Counted from the first letter of the stretch, positions 14,869-22,471 are shown. The stretch is DNA of 22,575 nucleotides from CAZRXG01 sp964603985 (GCA_964603985.1 CAZRXG010000053.1:1-22575), one strand, 5' to 3'. A program made the numbers and translations. Notes: generated by a model not told the origin, from the letters alone.

Positions 14869-16359
14869 TTATATCTCTACTGGAGCCTCGCGTAGCTTCT
14901 TCCACAACGCGGCCAGGATGACGCTTGAGGCATGGTCCGGGTCGGAACCACCGGGGCCGCACGCTTCGGCAAGTGAAGGGTTCTTACGCGCGAACAAGCC
15001 AAAATTGTTGCGAATGTCTGTTCCAAGGCCAAAGTGGTAGTTGGCTATGACCTTCAGTTCAGTTGGCTTTTGCGCGATCTCTAGCATGGCTTGCAAGGGC
15101 AGTTCTTCAACCAAGCGGCGCACTGCTTCCTCGATCGTTCGAGGCATATTCTGCTCCGGCTGGCGGGCCCCTCTGGCAGCTTTGCCCCTGAACGTGAACC
15201 CAGCAAACCTAGCATTTTGGAATGCCCTAATTCTAAGCCAGCTCCGCGCCTTGTGGAGGAGGTCCACCGCATCGGCTTCGCCGTTCAGTGCAGCCGTTAG
15301 TGCTTCCTCTGCTCCAGCTTCCCCAAGCAGTCGTTCCAAGGCGAGGGCGATAGCGTAGCGCGCGTCACGGGGATCGTTTATCTTACCTATTAGAGACCCA
15401 TGTGGAAACTGCACGGTTGGCTGCTCCACGGCGCCGAGCGCATCCAGTAGTGGCTGCACTGCTCGCGCGTCGCCCAGCTCGCCTAGCGAGGTGGCAGCAA
15501 CACAGCGCACGTACGCGTATTCATCCCGGAGAAGAGCGACTAGCGGCTCTACTGCCCTCTCACTGCCGCCTTCACCAAGTGCTCCAGCGACCGCAGCTCG
15601 CCTCTGCCAGTCCTCGTCGTCAAGAGCAGCGACGAGGAAGTCAACGCCCCGCGCATTGCCCAATTGACCCAGCGACCTAGCGGCTACGACGCGCACCCCG
15701 TAGTGCTCGTCGTCAAGAGCAGCGATGAGGAAGTCAACGCCCCGCTCATCGCCCAATTGACCCAGCAGCCTAGCGGCTTTGACGCGCACCCCGTAGTGCT
15801 CGTCGCCAAGGGCCTCAAGGAGGGCAGGCACGAGTACGGTCTTGTCTACTGCCTCGGTATCGTTGGCCATGACTGCCCCTATCTGGGACAGTGCAAAGGC
15901 GCAAGCCCTATACAGGTCCGTGTGCAACTCCGGATGCGCCGTCTTGCGCAGGGTTGCAAGGAGAGCCGGTACGGCTTCGGACCGACCTATCTTGCCCAGT
16001 GCCAGGGCAGCATGAGCCGCAGTTATTTGATCCGCATCGTCAAGAGCCTCCGAAAGCGCCGGCAAGGCGGAGGCATTACCAACCTTCTCCAGCGACCGTG
16101 CAGCAAACCTGCGTACCTGATCCCACTCGTCCCGCAGAGCCGCCGATAGCGCAGGCACAGCGTCTGGAATGGTCATCAACCCAAGAGCTTCGGCGGCCAG
16201 TAAGCGCACCTCCCTGTTCGCGTCGTTTAAGGCCTCAATCAGGCCCGATGAGGCGAGTTGATCGTCACTGCGCGCAAGGCTCAGGGCGGCGAGCCTGCGC
16301 TCCATGGCGTCCTCGTCGCGCAGTCTGGTGAGCAAATCGTCTATGCTAGTAGCTGGCAT
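14869..16359 (-). CDS. HEAT-repeat protein with DUF6794-like C-terminal domain
   Basis: A 496-residue cytoplasmic protein. Residues 1-370 are about eleven HEAT/PBS-lyase-type units of ~31 residues (LIEALNDANREVRLLAAEALG; LLEALGDEHYGVRVKAARLLGQLGD and similar), a superhelical binding surface. A linker follows, then residues 405-496: MPRTIEEAVRRLVEEL, VIANYHFGLGTDIRNNFGLF, DHASSVILAALWKKL. The HFGLG-x-x-IRN-x-FGL and final LWKKL pattern resembles DUF6794, whose function is unknown. GAGGGGGGG precedes the ATG. Two adjacent units are nearly identical at the DNA level, showing recent duplication. It lies just beyond the IS630 fragment; partner unknown. Confidence 0.85.
   Translation of the reverse strand: MPATSIDDLLTRLRDEDAMERRLAALSLARSDDQLASSGLIEALNDANREVRLLAAEALGLMTIPDAVPALSAALRDEWDQVRRFAARSLEKVGNASALPALSEALDDADQITAAHAALALGKIGRSEAVPALLATLRKTAHPELHTDLYRACAFALSQIGAVMANDTEAVDKTVLVPALLEALGDEHYGVRVKAARLLGQLGDERGVDFLIAALDDEHYGVRVVAARSLGQLGNARGVDFLVAALDDEDWQRRAAVAGALGEGGSERAVEPLVALLRDEYAYVRCVAATSLGELGDARAVQPLLDALGAVEQPTVQFPHGSLIGKINDPRDARYAIALALERLLGEAGAEEALTAALNGEADAVDLLHKARSWLRIRAFQNARFAGFTFRGKAARGARQPEQNMPRTIEEAVRRLVEELPLQAMLEIAQKPTELKVIANYHFGLGTDIRNNFGLFARKNPSLAEACGPGGSDPDHASSVILAALWKKLREAPVEI
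15619..15811 (-). repeat. near-identical tandem 93-base coding repeat inside the HEAT gene
   Basis: Two successive 93-base (31-codon) units beginning GTCAAGAGCAGCGA differ at few positions, while other HEAT units in the gene are diverged. The in-frame period keeps the protein open. Confidence 0.8.
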
Positions 16360-16593
16360 GCTCTGCCCCCCCTCTTCCCCTATTCCGGCACATTAACATA
16401 CTCTGCTGTAGTGCGGGTGGATTTGCTGAAGCCGCCTTGTCTGAGTGCTGAACTGCGTAACCCCTATCTGTGAGACCGGTGCTCCGCAGCCCGTTGCAGG
16501 CTCCCTTTACTTCTGGCTTGCGCCCGGCAGCGCCACTTACTGAGCCTTGCATATACTGCTAAACTGCTCCTCGATTGTGTTGATTGCGACACT
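16360..16593. other. intergenic stretch with scattered repeat fragments
   Basis: No coding frame is convincing. 16430-16445 (GCCGCCTTGTCTGA) is the inverse of a block near 12692, and CCTTGCATATACT near 16544 recurs at 12658. With the foldback at 16594-16696 this makes up a 424-base gap between two minus-strand genes. Confidence 0.5.
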
Positions 16594-16696
16594 GCCCTCA
16601 CCCATCTCGGACGGCCAAGCCGTCCTCGATTCGCCCTCTCCCTGAGGGAGAGGGCAGACGGAGCGCGACCGTAGGTCGGCGAAGGCGGGTGAGGGC
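16594..16696. repeat. 103-base foldback with three nested hairpins
   Basis: The ends GCCCTCACCC and GGGTGAGGGC pair over ten bases. Inside lie GGACGGC-CAA-GCCGTCC, the perfect GCCCTCTCCC-TGA-GGGAGAGGGC stem at 16633-16655, and CGACC-GTA-GGTCG. This clover-leaf is a compact MITE- or REP-like unit. It has no direct match elsewhere in the window. Confidence 0.75.
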
Positions 16697-16783
16697 TGGG
16701 CAACAATGTGCCCAAAACCAGCTTAGCACAGCACGAATTGAGTTTAGTTTTCCATGTACGTCTCAGTAACCTGTCAGTGCCCG

Positions 16784-17506
16784 CTACCCGGTGAGTACAG
16801 GTTTATTAATCGCAGCAGCGATCATCTCCGGAACCCGCTTCGCAGCTTTCCCGGTCGCCGTGCATATCTGCACGGTTCGACCGTCTGCGTGCCGCAGACC
16901 GATGGCCGTCCGTTCTATACCGGAGCCTGAAGCGGCAGGGGAGCCGTCTGCCGCCGCGGCGACAGTGAATAAAATATCGGTGGCACCGACCAGCATATCC
17001 TCGTGCATTCGCATCTGCTTGGTTACACCGACAATGGCATCGAACGGCCACTCCTGCGCACGCTTTGGGCCAGCGTAACGCAGCCTGACGGTCTGGCCGA
17101 CCGACTCAATGACCACGTGAGGCTCACGGAAGCCGCGAGCGCTCACCCACATCACCAGTACACCGAAAACCAGCAGCCCTAATCCCATACACAGTGTTGG
17201 CAGCAGTCCTATTTCAGCCGCGTTCGAAACCTGAAAGACAGGCATTGCCAGGCCGCAAATCACCATGAACAGGCCGACCGCCAATCCCAATACACCTTTT
17301 CCCCGCCGCTGCCGGATGACCACGTCGCCGTTGTTCTTCCGAATACAGACGGCGACTTCAAGCGGCACAACCTCAGCGGCATCACGGTGAACACGCAGAT
17401 GGACAACGGTCATCCAGACCACTATCGTTATCAATAGCAACATCGCCACGCAGAGAATTGTCAAAACCAAGATGATTCCTCCGCTCACTCCCTCGCTTCT
17501 GTCCAT
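16784..17506 (-). CDS. three-pass membrane protein of unknown function
   Basis: A 240-residue protein with hydrophobic segments at about 9-36, 71-92 and 100-122. A basic loop (RKNNGDVVIRQRRGKG) lies between the first two, and a soluble domain of ~115 residues follows (PHVVIESVGQTVRLRYAG, PFDAIVGVTKQMRMHEDM, TAIGLRHADGRTVQICTATG). The soluble part looks like a beta-rich PH-like domain of the kind seen after membrane hairpins, but this is only a pattern impression. I recognise no family. CACAGGG lies two to three bases before ATG 17506, so the start is not certain; GTG 17488 is an alternative. Repeats flank it on both sides. Confidence 0.65.
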   Translation of the reverse strand: MDRSEGVSGGIILVLTILCVAMLLLITIVVWMTVVHLRVHRDAAEVVPLEVAVCIRKNNGDVVIRQRRGKGVLGLAVGLFMVICGLAMPVFQVSNAAEIGLLPTLCMGLGLLVFGVLVMWVSARGFREPHVVIESVGQTVRLRYAGPKRAQEWPFDAIVGVTKQMRMHEDMLVGATDILFTVAAAADGSPAASGSGIERTAIGLRHADGRTVQICTATGKAAKRVPEMIAAAINKPVLTG

Positions 17507-17717
17507 ATCCCTGTGAAGCCCAACGGCTCATCCGTTCCCCTATGCACGGGAGGACGCGGCTGGGAGTTCAACGGGATTTCAGTCTGCCGATTACGCAGAT
17601 TACACAGATTTTACTACACTTTTCATCCGCTGCGGTGTGGGCGGGGTGCGCCTGGGTCTGGGGGGAGTCGTTTACCTTACCCCCTGTGAGCCTGACGGCT
17701 CATCCGTCAGCCCATGG
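17506..17717 (+). repeat. two REP-like core copies with a minus-strand 'CTGTGTAATC' repeat between
   Basis: 17506-17556 is a diverged core copy (TGAAGCCCAACGGCTCA, then CCCCTATGCACGGGAGGAC). 17578-17645 is a minus-strand copy of the family at 161-246. 17679-17717 is a truncated core copy (TGAGCCTGACGGCTCATCC then CAGCCCATGG). This and the next repeat fill the 476-base gap 17507-17982. Confidence 0.75.
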
Positions 17718-17724
17718 ATGAACA

Positions 17725-17875
17725 TTGACAATTTAATCCGGTCATTGTTTTGCCCCCCACCCCCGCCCCCTCCCCCACATTCCGCGCCTGACGGCGCTGG
17801 AGGGAGGGGAGAAGGCAGACAAACCGGTATTTCCATCGTGGCCGGAAATACTCAAGGTGCATCAATGGGGAGACA
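17725..17875 (+). repeat. C-rich dispersed repeat, copy 1
   Basis: AATTTAATCCGGTCATTG, a GCCCCCCACCCCCG tract, GCGCC-TGAC-GGCGC flanked by CTCCC/GGGAG arms, then TTTCCATCGTGGC and ATACTCAAGGTGCATC. A second copy in the same orientation is at 22237-22361, and a truncated inverted one at 1626-1660. Confidence 0.8.
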
Positions 17876-17982
17876 CAGTGGGCGCGGCGGTGAGCAGCTT
17901 CCCCGTTTTGTGTTAACGGCTGAAAAGCGCAGTAAAATTGAAGCATCTCAGAAACAGCGAACAACAAAGGAGCAACTCCGAG

Positions 17983-18441
17983 ATGTCTGAATCTTCCAGC
18001 AGCGGCGCTTGGCCCTGGCTCAACAGAGTGATGAAGTTTATCCTGCGCTCGCCTTTTCACAGCCCGGTCAGCAGAACCATCATGCTGATTACCTTTACCG
18101 GGCGCAAGAGCGGCAGGACGTACACCACCCCCGTCAGCTACCTGCGCGAGAACGGCGTCGTTACCCTGTTCACGCATGGGGTCTGGTGGAAGAACCTGAT
18201 CGGCGGCGCGCCGGTCACCCTACGCATCCAGGGGAAGGACCTGCAGGGCACGGCGGAACCCGTCACCGACGACCAGGAAGCCAAGGCCGAGAGTTTGTTG
18301 GCCATGCTCCGGCACAACCCGCGTGACGCCCCATACTACGGTGTGACGTTTGACGAGAACGGCCAACCCAACCCTGACGAAGTTGCTCGTGGTGCGCGGG
18401 AGGCGGTCATGGTGCGGATTCAACTGACGGGGGAGGCGTGA
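17983..18441 (+). CDS. deazaflavin (F420)-dependent nitroreductase-family protein
   Basis: A 152-residue protein of the Ddn/FDOR split-barrel group. The hallmark TGRKSGRTYTTPVSYL spans 39-54, then a strand TLFTHGVWWKNLIGGAPVTLRI at 61-82. These proteins bind F420 (or other flavins) and carry out two-electron reductions; the substrate cannot be read from sequence. ATG 17983 is chosen over 17938 because AAAGGA (17966-17971) lies eleven bases upstream, and the earlier in-frame ATG would add 15 residues without support. It stands alone on this strand and ends in a two-way terminator after the repeat at 18442-18553. Confidence 0.85.
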   Translation: MSESSSSGAWPWLNRVMKFILRSPFHSPVSRTIMLITFTGRKSGRTYTTPVSYLRENGVVTLFTHGVWWKNLIGGAPVTLRIQGKDLQGTAEPVTDDQEAKAESLLAMLRHNPRDAPYYGVTFDENGQPNPDEVARGAREAVMVRIQLTGEA

Positions 18442-18553
18442 CGTGCCCGCCGCGACTTTACGCCTACAGATTTTCTACACCTCTGCCCCACTGCGGCGCG
18501 GCTGGAAGCGCGCAGAAGCGCGCAAGGAGCGGCCAACCGCGTAGCTCCTATCC
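18442..18553 (-). repeat. diverged copy of the 'CTGTGTAATC' / GGAGCTACGCGGTTGG repeat
   Basis: On the minus strand it starts GGAGCTACGCGGTTGGCC, has GCGCGCTT arms and CCGCAGTGG, then GTAGAAAATCTGTAGGC. It joins the block seen alone at 1537 and 1664 to the body seen at 161-246, so these belong to one longer repeat. Confidence 0.65.
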
Positions 18554-18559
18554 ATGTCA

Positions 18560-18588
18560 AAGCGCCCTTCCAACGTGGAGGGCGCTTT
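18560..18588. terminator. bidirectional intrinsic terminator
   Basis: AAAGCGCCCTTCC-AACGT-GGAGGGCGCTTTT: a GC stem of about nine pairs with A-run and T-run flanks, between the convergent genes at 17983-18441 (+) and 18656-18811 (-). It should work in both directions. Confidence 0.8.
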
Positions 18589-18655
18589 TGATGGTGGGTA
18601 CTCAGAGGTAGAAAGGGTAGTCTACCTATCCTTTTCTACTGTGAATGCCGATGTC

Positions 18656-18811
18656 CTATTTCTCGCTCTTGAGGAACAGGTTCATCTTGGTCCCGCAAAC
18701 GGGGCAGATGCCTTTCGCCTGGCGACGGCCCTGTTTGTTGATGACGACCTTCGCGTCCTTCATGGGGCGCTTGGTCTTGCACTTGACGCAGTAGGCTTCA
18801 TATTCGGGCAT
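18656..18811 (-). CDS. 51-residue zinc-ribbon protein (DUF5679-like)
   Basis: A very small gene encoding MPEYEAYCVKCKTKRPMKDA at its start, followed by VVINKQGRRQAKGICPVCGTKMN and a Lys/Glu tail. The CxxC pairs at residues 8/11 and 36/39 make a classic zinc ribbon, and the order EAYCVKCK, then basic strand, then CPVCGTKM matches DUF5679, common in Chloroflexota. Function is unknown; members may bind nucleic acid or ribosomes. GGAGGG lies eight bases before the ATG. It is monocistronic, with the terminator at 18560-18588 just downstream. Confidence 0.85.
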   Translation of the reverse strand: MPEYEAYCVKCKTKRPMKDAKVVINKQGRRQAKGICPVCGTKMNLFLKSEK

Positions 18812-19075
18812 TTCGTTTTCCCTCCGTTCTACACTGTGTTACCCACAATAGCCAGTAGTTAGTGCGAAACATGACTCAACGATCATGATGTCGATGAAAA
18901 CATATCTGAGGCCGGAAGACGGTCTACCCCGCTCTTGCCAGGAGCCTCTGATGGCGTTTCGCACCGGGGCTTACCCGTTCAGTCTACTGCAAAACGAACA
19001 AGCGTGCAACGTATAAATTGGATAAATGCCACCGTGAAAGAAGTGGCAAAACCGACCCTCTCGCCCGAATCGCGC

Positions 19076-19411
19076 TCACTCGATGAACCCGTGACGGCGC
19101 AGCCACTTCTCTAACCGGTGCGTGTTGGCCTCGGTGATCATGCTCCCCCGGTCGAGGCCGCGCGGGCTTTGGCCTTCTTCCAGCGGCTCAGGCGGCTCGT
19201 AGGGCAGGTCTTCGCCGCGCCGCGCCACGATGATGGTCGGCACCGCCTCGTACCCCGTCCACTCGACCACGCGCTGCCTGGCCGCCTCGTCCTCGTCGAT
19301 CAGGATTGTGCGGTAGGGGAGCTGGTGCTTCTCCAGCGCCCGCCGCGCCATTGACCAATAGGGGCAACTCTTCGTGCGCGTGTAGACGACCAGCTCTTTG
19401 TCCGAACTCAT
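19076..19411 (-). CDS. glutaredoxin/thioredoxin-fold protein with CPYW active site
   Basis: A 111-residue glutaredoxin-like protein. The strand ELVVYTRTKSCPYWSMARRAL carries Cys16-Pro-Tyr-Trp19 in place of the usual CPYC, so it has one active-site thiol. YRTILIDEDEAARQRVVEWTGYEAVPTI contains the cis-Pro (VPTI) that completes the fold. A longer C-terminal tail with PYEPPEPLEEGQSPRG follows. It could reduce mixed disulphides or act as a redox carrier by a monothiol route. It begins 24 bases after the amidase gene with AGGAGG upstream, so the two form an operon. Confidence 0.85.
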   Translation of the reverse strand: MSSDKELVVYTRTKSCPYWSMARRALEKHQLPYRTILIDEDEAARQRVVEWTGYEAVPTIIVARRGEDLPYEPPEPLEEGQSPRGLDRGSMITEANTHRLEKWLRRHGFIE

Positions 19412-19435
19412 CGTGCGGCTATCCTCCTGCGGTTC

Positions 19436-20797
19436 TTATGGCGTCGGCGACGGCGTTGGCGAAGGCCCCGGCTCCTCGCCCAGCGGAACCGGCTCCTCGC
19501 CGCGCACGTAGCACAGCACCCCGCGCGCGATGCCCAGCGCGACCACGTCGGGGTGGGCGGTCAGCAGCTCGCGGTCGAGGTACAGGAATCCGATCTCGAT
19601 GATCGCGCCGGGCGTGCCGGGGGCGATCTCCAAAAAGGTGTGGTACTGCGTCATGTCGAACGTGACGCTGGGATGGAAGGACAGCCCGGTTGTCTCGGCG
19701 TAGTGGCGCGTCAGACAGTCGACCAGCCGCGCGTCCTCTTCGGGCGTGCTTGAGTCGGCGAAGCTGGCTACCTTGAAGCCGGTCGCCACGTCGTTGATGT
19801 ACTCGCACGAGTCGGCGTGGATCGAGACCATCGCCAGCGCCCGGTAGCCGTTCAGCCGCTCGTCGAACTCGTCCAGCAGGTCGACCGTGTAGCCGTGCCC
19901 CTCCAGCAGGTCGACCACCTGCCAGGCCACCGTCTCGTTGACCTCCTGCTCGGTCAGGCCGTCCGCGCAGATCGCGCCGGGGTCGGGGAGGCCGGTGGTG
20001 CGGTGCAGGCCGCGGTGCCCGCTCACGATGCCGATGTTGACCAGCGGCGGCGGCTCGGTCGGCGTGGGCGGGACGAGGGGGGGGGCGGCCCCCTGGCTCG
20101 CCTGCGTCGCCAGCGCCACCGACAACTGATCCATCGACGCGCTGGGCAGGAAGGTGTTAGGCGTCCACCAGGTGAACAGCGTGGCGATCACCGCCGCAGT
20201 CAGGAAGATGCCCACCACCGAGCGCAGCAGCACGCCGTAGCGGATGAACACCTGGGCGCGTCCCGCCGCCTCGGATGAGGGCAGGTAGGATTCGGCCTCA
20301 AGGGGGCGGGCGGCCTCGCGCGGGCGGCCCTTGAGCTTCGCCGCCCGGCCGGTGAGGATCACGCCCTGCCCGACGCGCACCTCGTCCCCCTCCGCCGGTT
20401 CGTCAGCCACCTCCTCGACCGGCGGCGCTTCCTCGTAGAGTGCCTCGTCGAACGCTTCGTCGAGCGCTTCGTCGAACGCTTCGTCAAACGCTTCGTCAAA
20501 CGCTTCGTCAAACGCCGCTTCTTCGGCAGGCGGCTCCTCGATAGGGGCAGGTTCGAGGTCTGGCAGGTCGGCGATCTCGGCATCCTGCGGGGCGTGCTCT
20601 TCCTCCGGCGGTTCCGGGGGCGGGGCAGGCTCGGATGGAGGCGGTGGGGGCGGCGTCTCGCGGTAGGGGGCAGTCGGCGGCAGCCCCAACGGGTACTCGG
20701 ATCGCTGCCGGGGAGGCCGCGCCCCGAAGGGCAACTGGCGCTCGTCTTCGTCACGCTCGCCGAGGGGACGGCGGGGGGGTTTTTGCTCCTCACTCAT
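19436..20797 (-). CDS. membrane-anchored N-acetylmuramoyl-L-alanine amidase (Amidase_3)
   Basis: A 453-residue type II membrane protein. Residues 1-185 are a disordered cytoplasmic region rich in Pro and Glu/Asp. A membrane segment lies at about 188-211 (YGVLLRSVVGIFLTAAVIA). The Amidase_3 domain runs about 252-425: zinc-ligand candidates His261 (SGHRG), Glu283 (DGLTEQEVN) and His327 (SIHADS), and catalytic Glu401 (AIIEIGFL). It would cut the MurNAc-L-Ala bond of peptidoglycan outside the membrane, which suggests this organism has a wall. The tail is PSPTPSPTP. ATG 20797 is preferred to ATG 20815; neither has a Shine-Dalgarno. TATCAT just upstream of 20797 could be a -10 for a leaderless message. 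Confidence 0.85.
   Translation of the reverse strand: MSEEQKPPRRPLGERDEDERQLPFGARPPRQRSEYPLGLPPTAPYRETPPPPPPSEPAPPPEPPEEEHAPQDAEIADLPDLEPAPIEEPPAEEAAFDEAFDEAFDEAFDEALDEAFDEALYEEAPPVEEVADEPAEGDEVRVGQGVILTGRAAKLKGRPREAARPLEAESYLPSSEAAGRAQVFIRYGVLLRSVVGIFLTAAVIATLFTWWTPNTFLPSASMDQLSVALATQASQGAAPPLVPPTPTEPPPLVNIGIVSGHRGLHRTTGLPDPGAICADGLTEQEVNETVAWQVVDLLEGHGYTVDLLDEFDERLNGYRALAMVSIHADSCEYINDVATGFKVASFADSSTPEEDARLVDCLTRHYAETTGLSFHPSVTFDMTQYHTFLEIAPGTPGAIIEIGFLYLDRELLTAHPDVVALGIARGVLCYVRGEEPVPLGEEPGPSPTPSPTP
20441..20515 (-). repeat. 12-base in-frame tandem repeat in the amidase gene
   Basis: Six or so units of GACGAAGCGTTC-like sequence (minus strand) encode repeated Phe-Asp-Glu-Ala, giving an acidic stretch at about residues 96-120. 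Copies differ at single bases; the number is likely to vary by slippage. Confidence 0.85.
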
Positions 20798-20862
20798 GGG
20801 GAGATGATAGCGCATGTGGGGGAAACGTGAAAGCGGGGGGGATAGCCGGCGCTCAGGGCCGC

Positions 20863-20938
20863 CTGCCTGACGTTAGAAACGTCAGGCTCAATATGAAATG
20901 TCGGCTGAAGCCGACGTGCGTGTCATCTAGCAGGCCGG
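20863..20938 (-). repeat. palindromic repeat pair, copy 2
   Basis: Inverted copy of 1810-1881: GCCTGACGTTAGAAACGTCAGGC, then TCAATATGAAATG, then GTCGGCTGAAGCCGAC. Confidence 0.8.
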
Positions 20939-20964
20939 ATGGCGTGGATGGTGGTCATGGCATC

Positions 20965-21079
20965 GTCAGCCTGGGATACCGGCCTGGCTACCGTACACCT
21001 CCTCGATCCCCTTCACCAGCCGGTAGAGGGTCCGGTTGGTGGGCGTCGGCACGCCCAGCGTCTCGCCGCGCCGCCCGGG
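20965..21079 (-). pseudogene. decayed duplicate of the ketopantoate reductase 3' end
   Basis: On the minus strand it reads RRGETLGVPTPTNRTLYRLV and KGIEEVYG, then a changed tail SQAGIPG and a stop. The same region of the intact gene at 21205-22134 reads RRGEALDVPTPTNRTLYRLV-KGIEEVYG. Over 77 bases only five differ. The copy is separated from the intact gene by a REP-like core at 21091-21147. It is a tandem partial duplication or the stump of a second gene. Confidence 0.85.
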
Positions 21080-21090
21080 GTGTGTTTGTC

Positions 21091-21147
21091 TTACCCCCCT
21101 GTGAGCCTGACGGCTCATCCGTCCCCCCGTGCACGGGGGACACATGG
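21091..21147 (+). repeat. REP-like core repeat copy between the two panE ends
   Basis: CCCCCCTGTGAGCCTGACGG, then CTCATCC and GTCCCCCCGTGCACGGGGGAC. The flank CACATGGGAGTGCAGCGACC resembles that after the copy at 14538. 21148-21204 holds no other signal. Confidence 0.8.
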
Positions 21148-21204
21148 GAGTGCAGCGACCTTGTCCCGATCTCCCCGAAACTCAAACACGCCCACTCTCA
21201 TCCG

Positions 21205-22134
21205 TCAGCGGAAGACCTGCGCCCCATACACCTCCTCGATCCCCTTCACCAGCCGGTAGAGCGTCCGGTTGGTGGGTGTCGGCACATCCAGCGCCTCGCC
21301 GCGCCGCACCACCGCCCCGCAGATGGCCTCGATCTCCGTCTCCACGCCCCGCCGCACGTCTTGAAGCATCGACGAGCGGTTGTGGGCCGTCAGCCGTGCG
21401 ACCTCCTCCGCGCGCGCGGTGGCATCCTCGAATGGCAGGGCGATGCCTTGCGCCGCCGCCACCGCTGCCACCTCGCGGGCTGCCTCGCCCATCAGGTCGC
21501 GCGCCCACCCTGACTCGGCCAGCGCGCCGTTGGGGACGCCCAGGATAGCCGTCAGTGGGTTGATGGCGCAGTTGACGGCCAGCTTGCCCCACACCAGTGC
21601 CGACACGTCGTCCGCCACCCCGGTCGGCAGCCCGGCCTTCGTGAACATGGCCGCCACCGCGCGCACCGGCCCGTCGATCCCCGGCTGCGTTGCCAGGTGG
21701 GTCGACCCGGCCCCGCCGTAGCGCAGCACGCCCGGTCCGTCTGTCGCCGCGCCCTGCGCAGTGACGCCCAGCGTCGCCCGCGCCGCTCCGACGTGCCGGG
21801 CGAGCGTCTCCAGGTTGCCCAGCCCGTTTTGCAGCGTGATCGCCACCCCGCCCGGCTTGAGCACCCGTGCCGCGCCCTGAGCGGCCCGCTCCGTGCCGAC
21901 CGACTTGGTGAGGATCAGTGCCACGTCCGCCGCCCCGACCGCGCTCAGATCGTCCGTTGCGGTGATGGCGACGTGCTCCTCGCTCCCGTCCGGGTTGATG
22001 ATACGCAGTGGTGCGCGGTGCAGTGCGTCGAGCTGCTCCGGCCAGCGCCCGATCAGCGTCACGTCGGCGCGCAGGCTGAGCCGCGCCCCGAACAGACAGC
22101 CCATTGCCCCCAGGCCGAAGATCGCGACTCGCAT
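21205..22134 (-). CDS. panE: 2-dehydropantoate 2-reductase (ketopantoate reductase)
   Basis: A 309-residue protein that reduces 2-dehydropantoate to pantoate with NADPH in pantothenate/CoA synthesis. MRVAIFGLGAMGCLFGARL is the Rossmann GxGxxG at 7-12. QNGLGNLE and GVTAQGA follow. VWGKLAVNCAINPLTAILG carries the catalytic Lys, and NRSSMLQDVRRGVETEIEAI the conserved Ser/Asp/Glu region that contacts substrate; the end is PTPTNRTLYRLVKGIE. Length and motifs are complete. GGGAGG lies about eight bases before the ATG. No other pan gene is nearby; a fragment of its own 3' end lies downstream. Some family members have other substrates, so the symbol is by homology. Confidence 0.9.
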   Translation of the reverse strand: MRVAIFGLGAMGCLFGARLSLRADVTLIGRWPEQLDALHRAPLRIINPDGSEEHVAITATDDLSAVGAADVALILTKSVGTERAAQGAARVLKPGGVAITLQNGLGNLETLARHVGAARATLGVTAQGAATDGPGVLRYGGAGSTHLATQPGIDGPVRAVAAMFTKAGLPTGVADDVSALVWGKLAVNCAINPLTAILGVPNGALAESGWARDLMGEAAREVAAVAAAQGIALPFEDATARAEEVARLTAHNRSSMLQDVRRGVETEIEAICGAVVRRGEALDVPTPTNRTLYRLVKGIEEVYGAQVFR

Positions 22135-22193
22135 TGTTGTGGCCTCCCTTGCCGGTGCTTTGTTAAGTGGCGTTGCGTTGTTGCGACGCGTTG

Positions 22194-22233
22194 CTCACCC
22201 CCCTGTGAGCCTGAACGGCTCATCCGTCCCCTC
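22194..22233 (+). repeat. REP-like core repeat, truncated copy
   Basis: CTCACCCCCCTGTGAGCC, then TGAACGGCTCATCCGTCCCC with one extra base in the loop (TGAAC). It ends before the second palindrome, where the C-rich repeat at 22237 begins. The flank GTGCTTTGTTAAG before it resembles that at 14491. Confidence 0.8.
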
Positions 22234-22236
22234 ATA

Positions 22237-22361
22237 TCGTTTGCCCCCCACCCCCGGCCCCTCCCCCACATCTCGCGCCTGACGGCGCTGGGGGGAGGGG
22301 AGAAGTCGGGCGAGCCACATTTCCATCGTGGCTGGATTAAATACTCAAGGTGCATCGTTGT
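22237..22361 (+). repeat. C-rich dispersed repeat, copy 2
   Basis: The same unit as 17725-17875, starting at GTTTGCCCCCCACCCCCG and ending AATACTCAAGGTGCATCG. Here it sits between two core repeats, as nested or chained insertions. Confidence 0.8.
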
Positions 22362-22364
22362 TTG

Positions 22365-22419
22365 CTCACCCCCCTGTGAGCCTGAACGGCTCATCCGTCC
22401 CCCCGTGCACGGGGGGACT
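22365..22419 (+). repeat. REP-like core repeat, complete copy
   Basis: CTCACCCCCCTGTGAGCC, the GAACGGCTC half and a C-run/GTGCAC/G-run palindrome. The same extra loop base as the 22194 and 22476 copies suggests these three are close relatives. Confidence 0.8.
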
Positions 22420-22471
22420 CGGCGGAGCGGCGCGGGGCGCAGTTAAGCAGGGTGCCGCATGACTGCGACGC

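Noticed and set aside
17637..17990. 117-codon plus-strand frame before the deazaflavin-dependent protein
   Set aside because: Most of it translates repeat sequence (core repeat and C-rich repeat) into Pro/Gly runs.
18554..18862. 102-codon plus-strand frame
   Set aside because: It is antisense to the small zinc-ribbon gene (18656-18811, minus), which has paired CxxC motifs and a ribosome site, and it begins inside the terminator hairpin.
18900..19000. Possible tRNA or small RNA in the gap 18812-19075
   Set aside because: Some short complementary stretches (CCCCG/CGGGG) exist, but no T-loop GTTCGA, no acceptor stem and no anticodon arm could be arranged.
20635..21513. 292-codon plus-strand frame spanning the amidase start, repeats and the end of panE
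   Set aside because: It crosses two repeat families and two genes on the other strand; no coherent domain.
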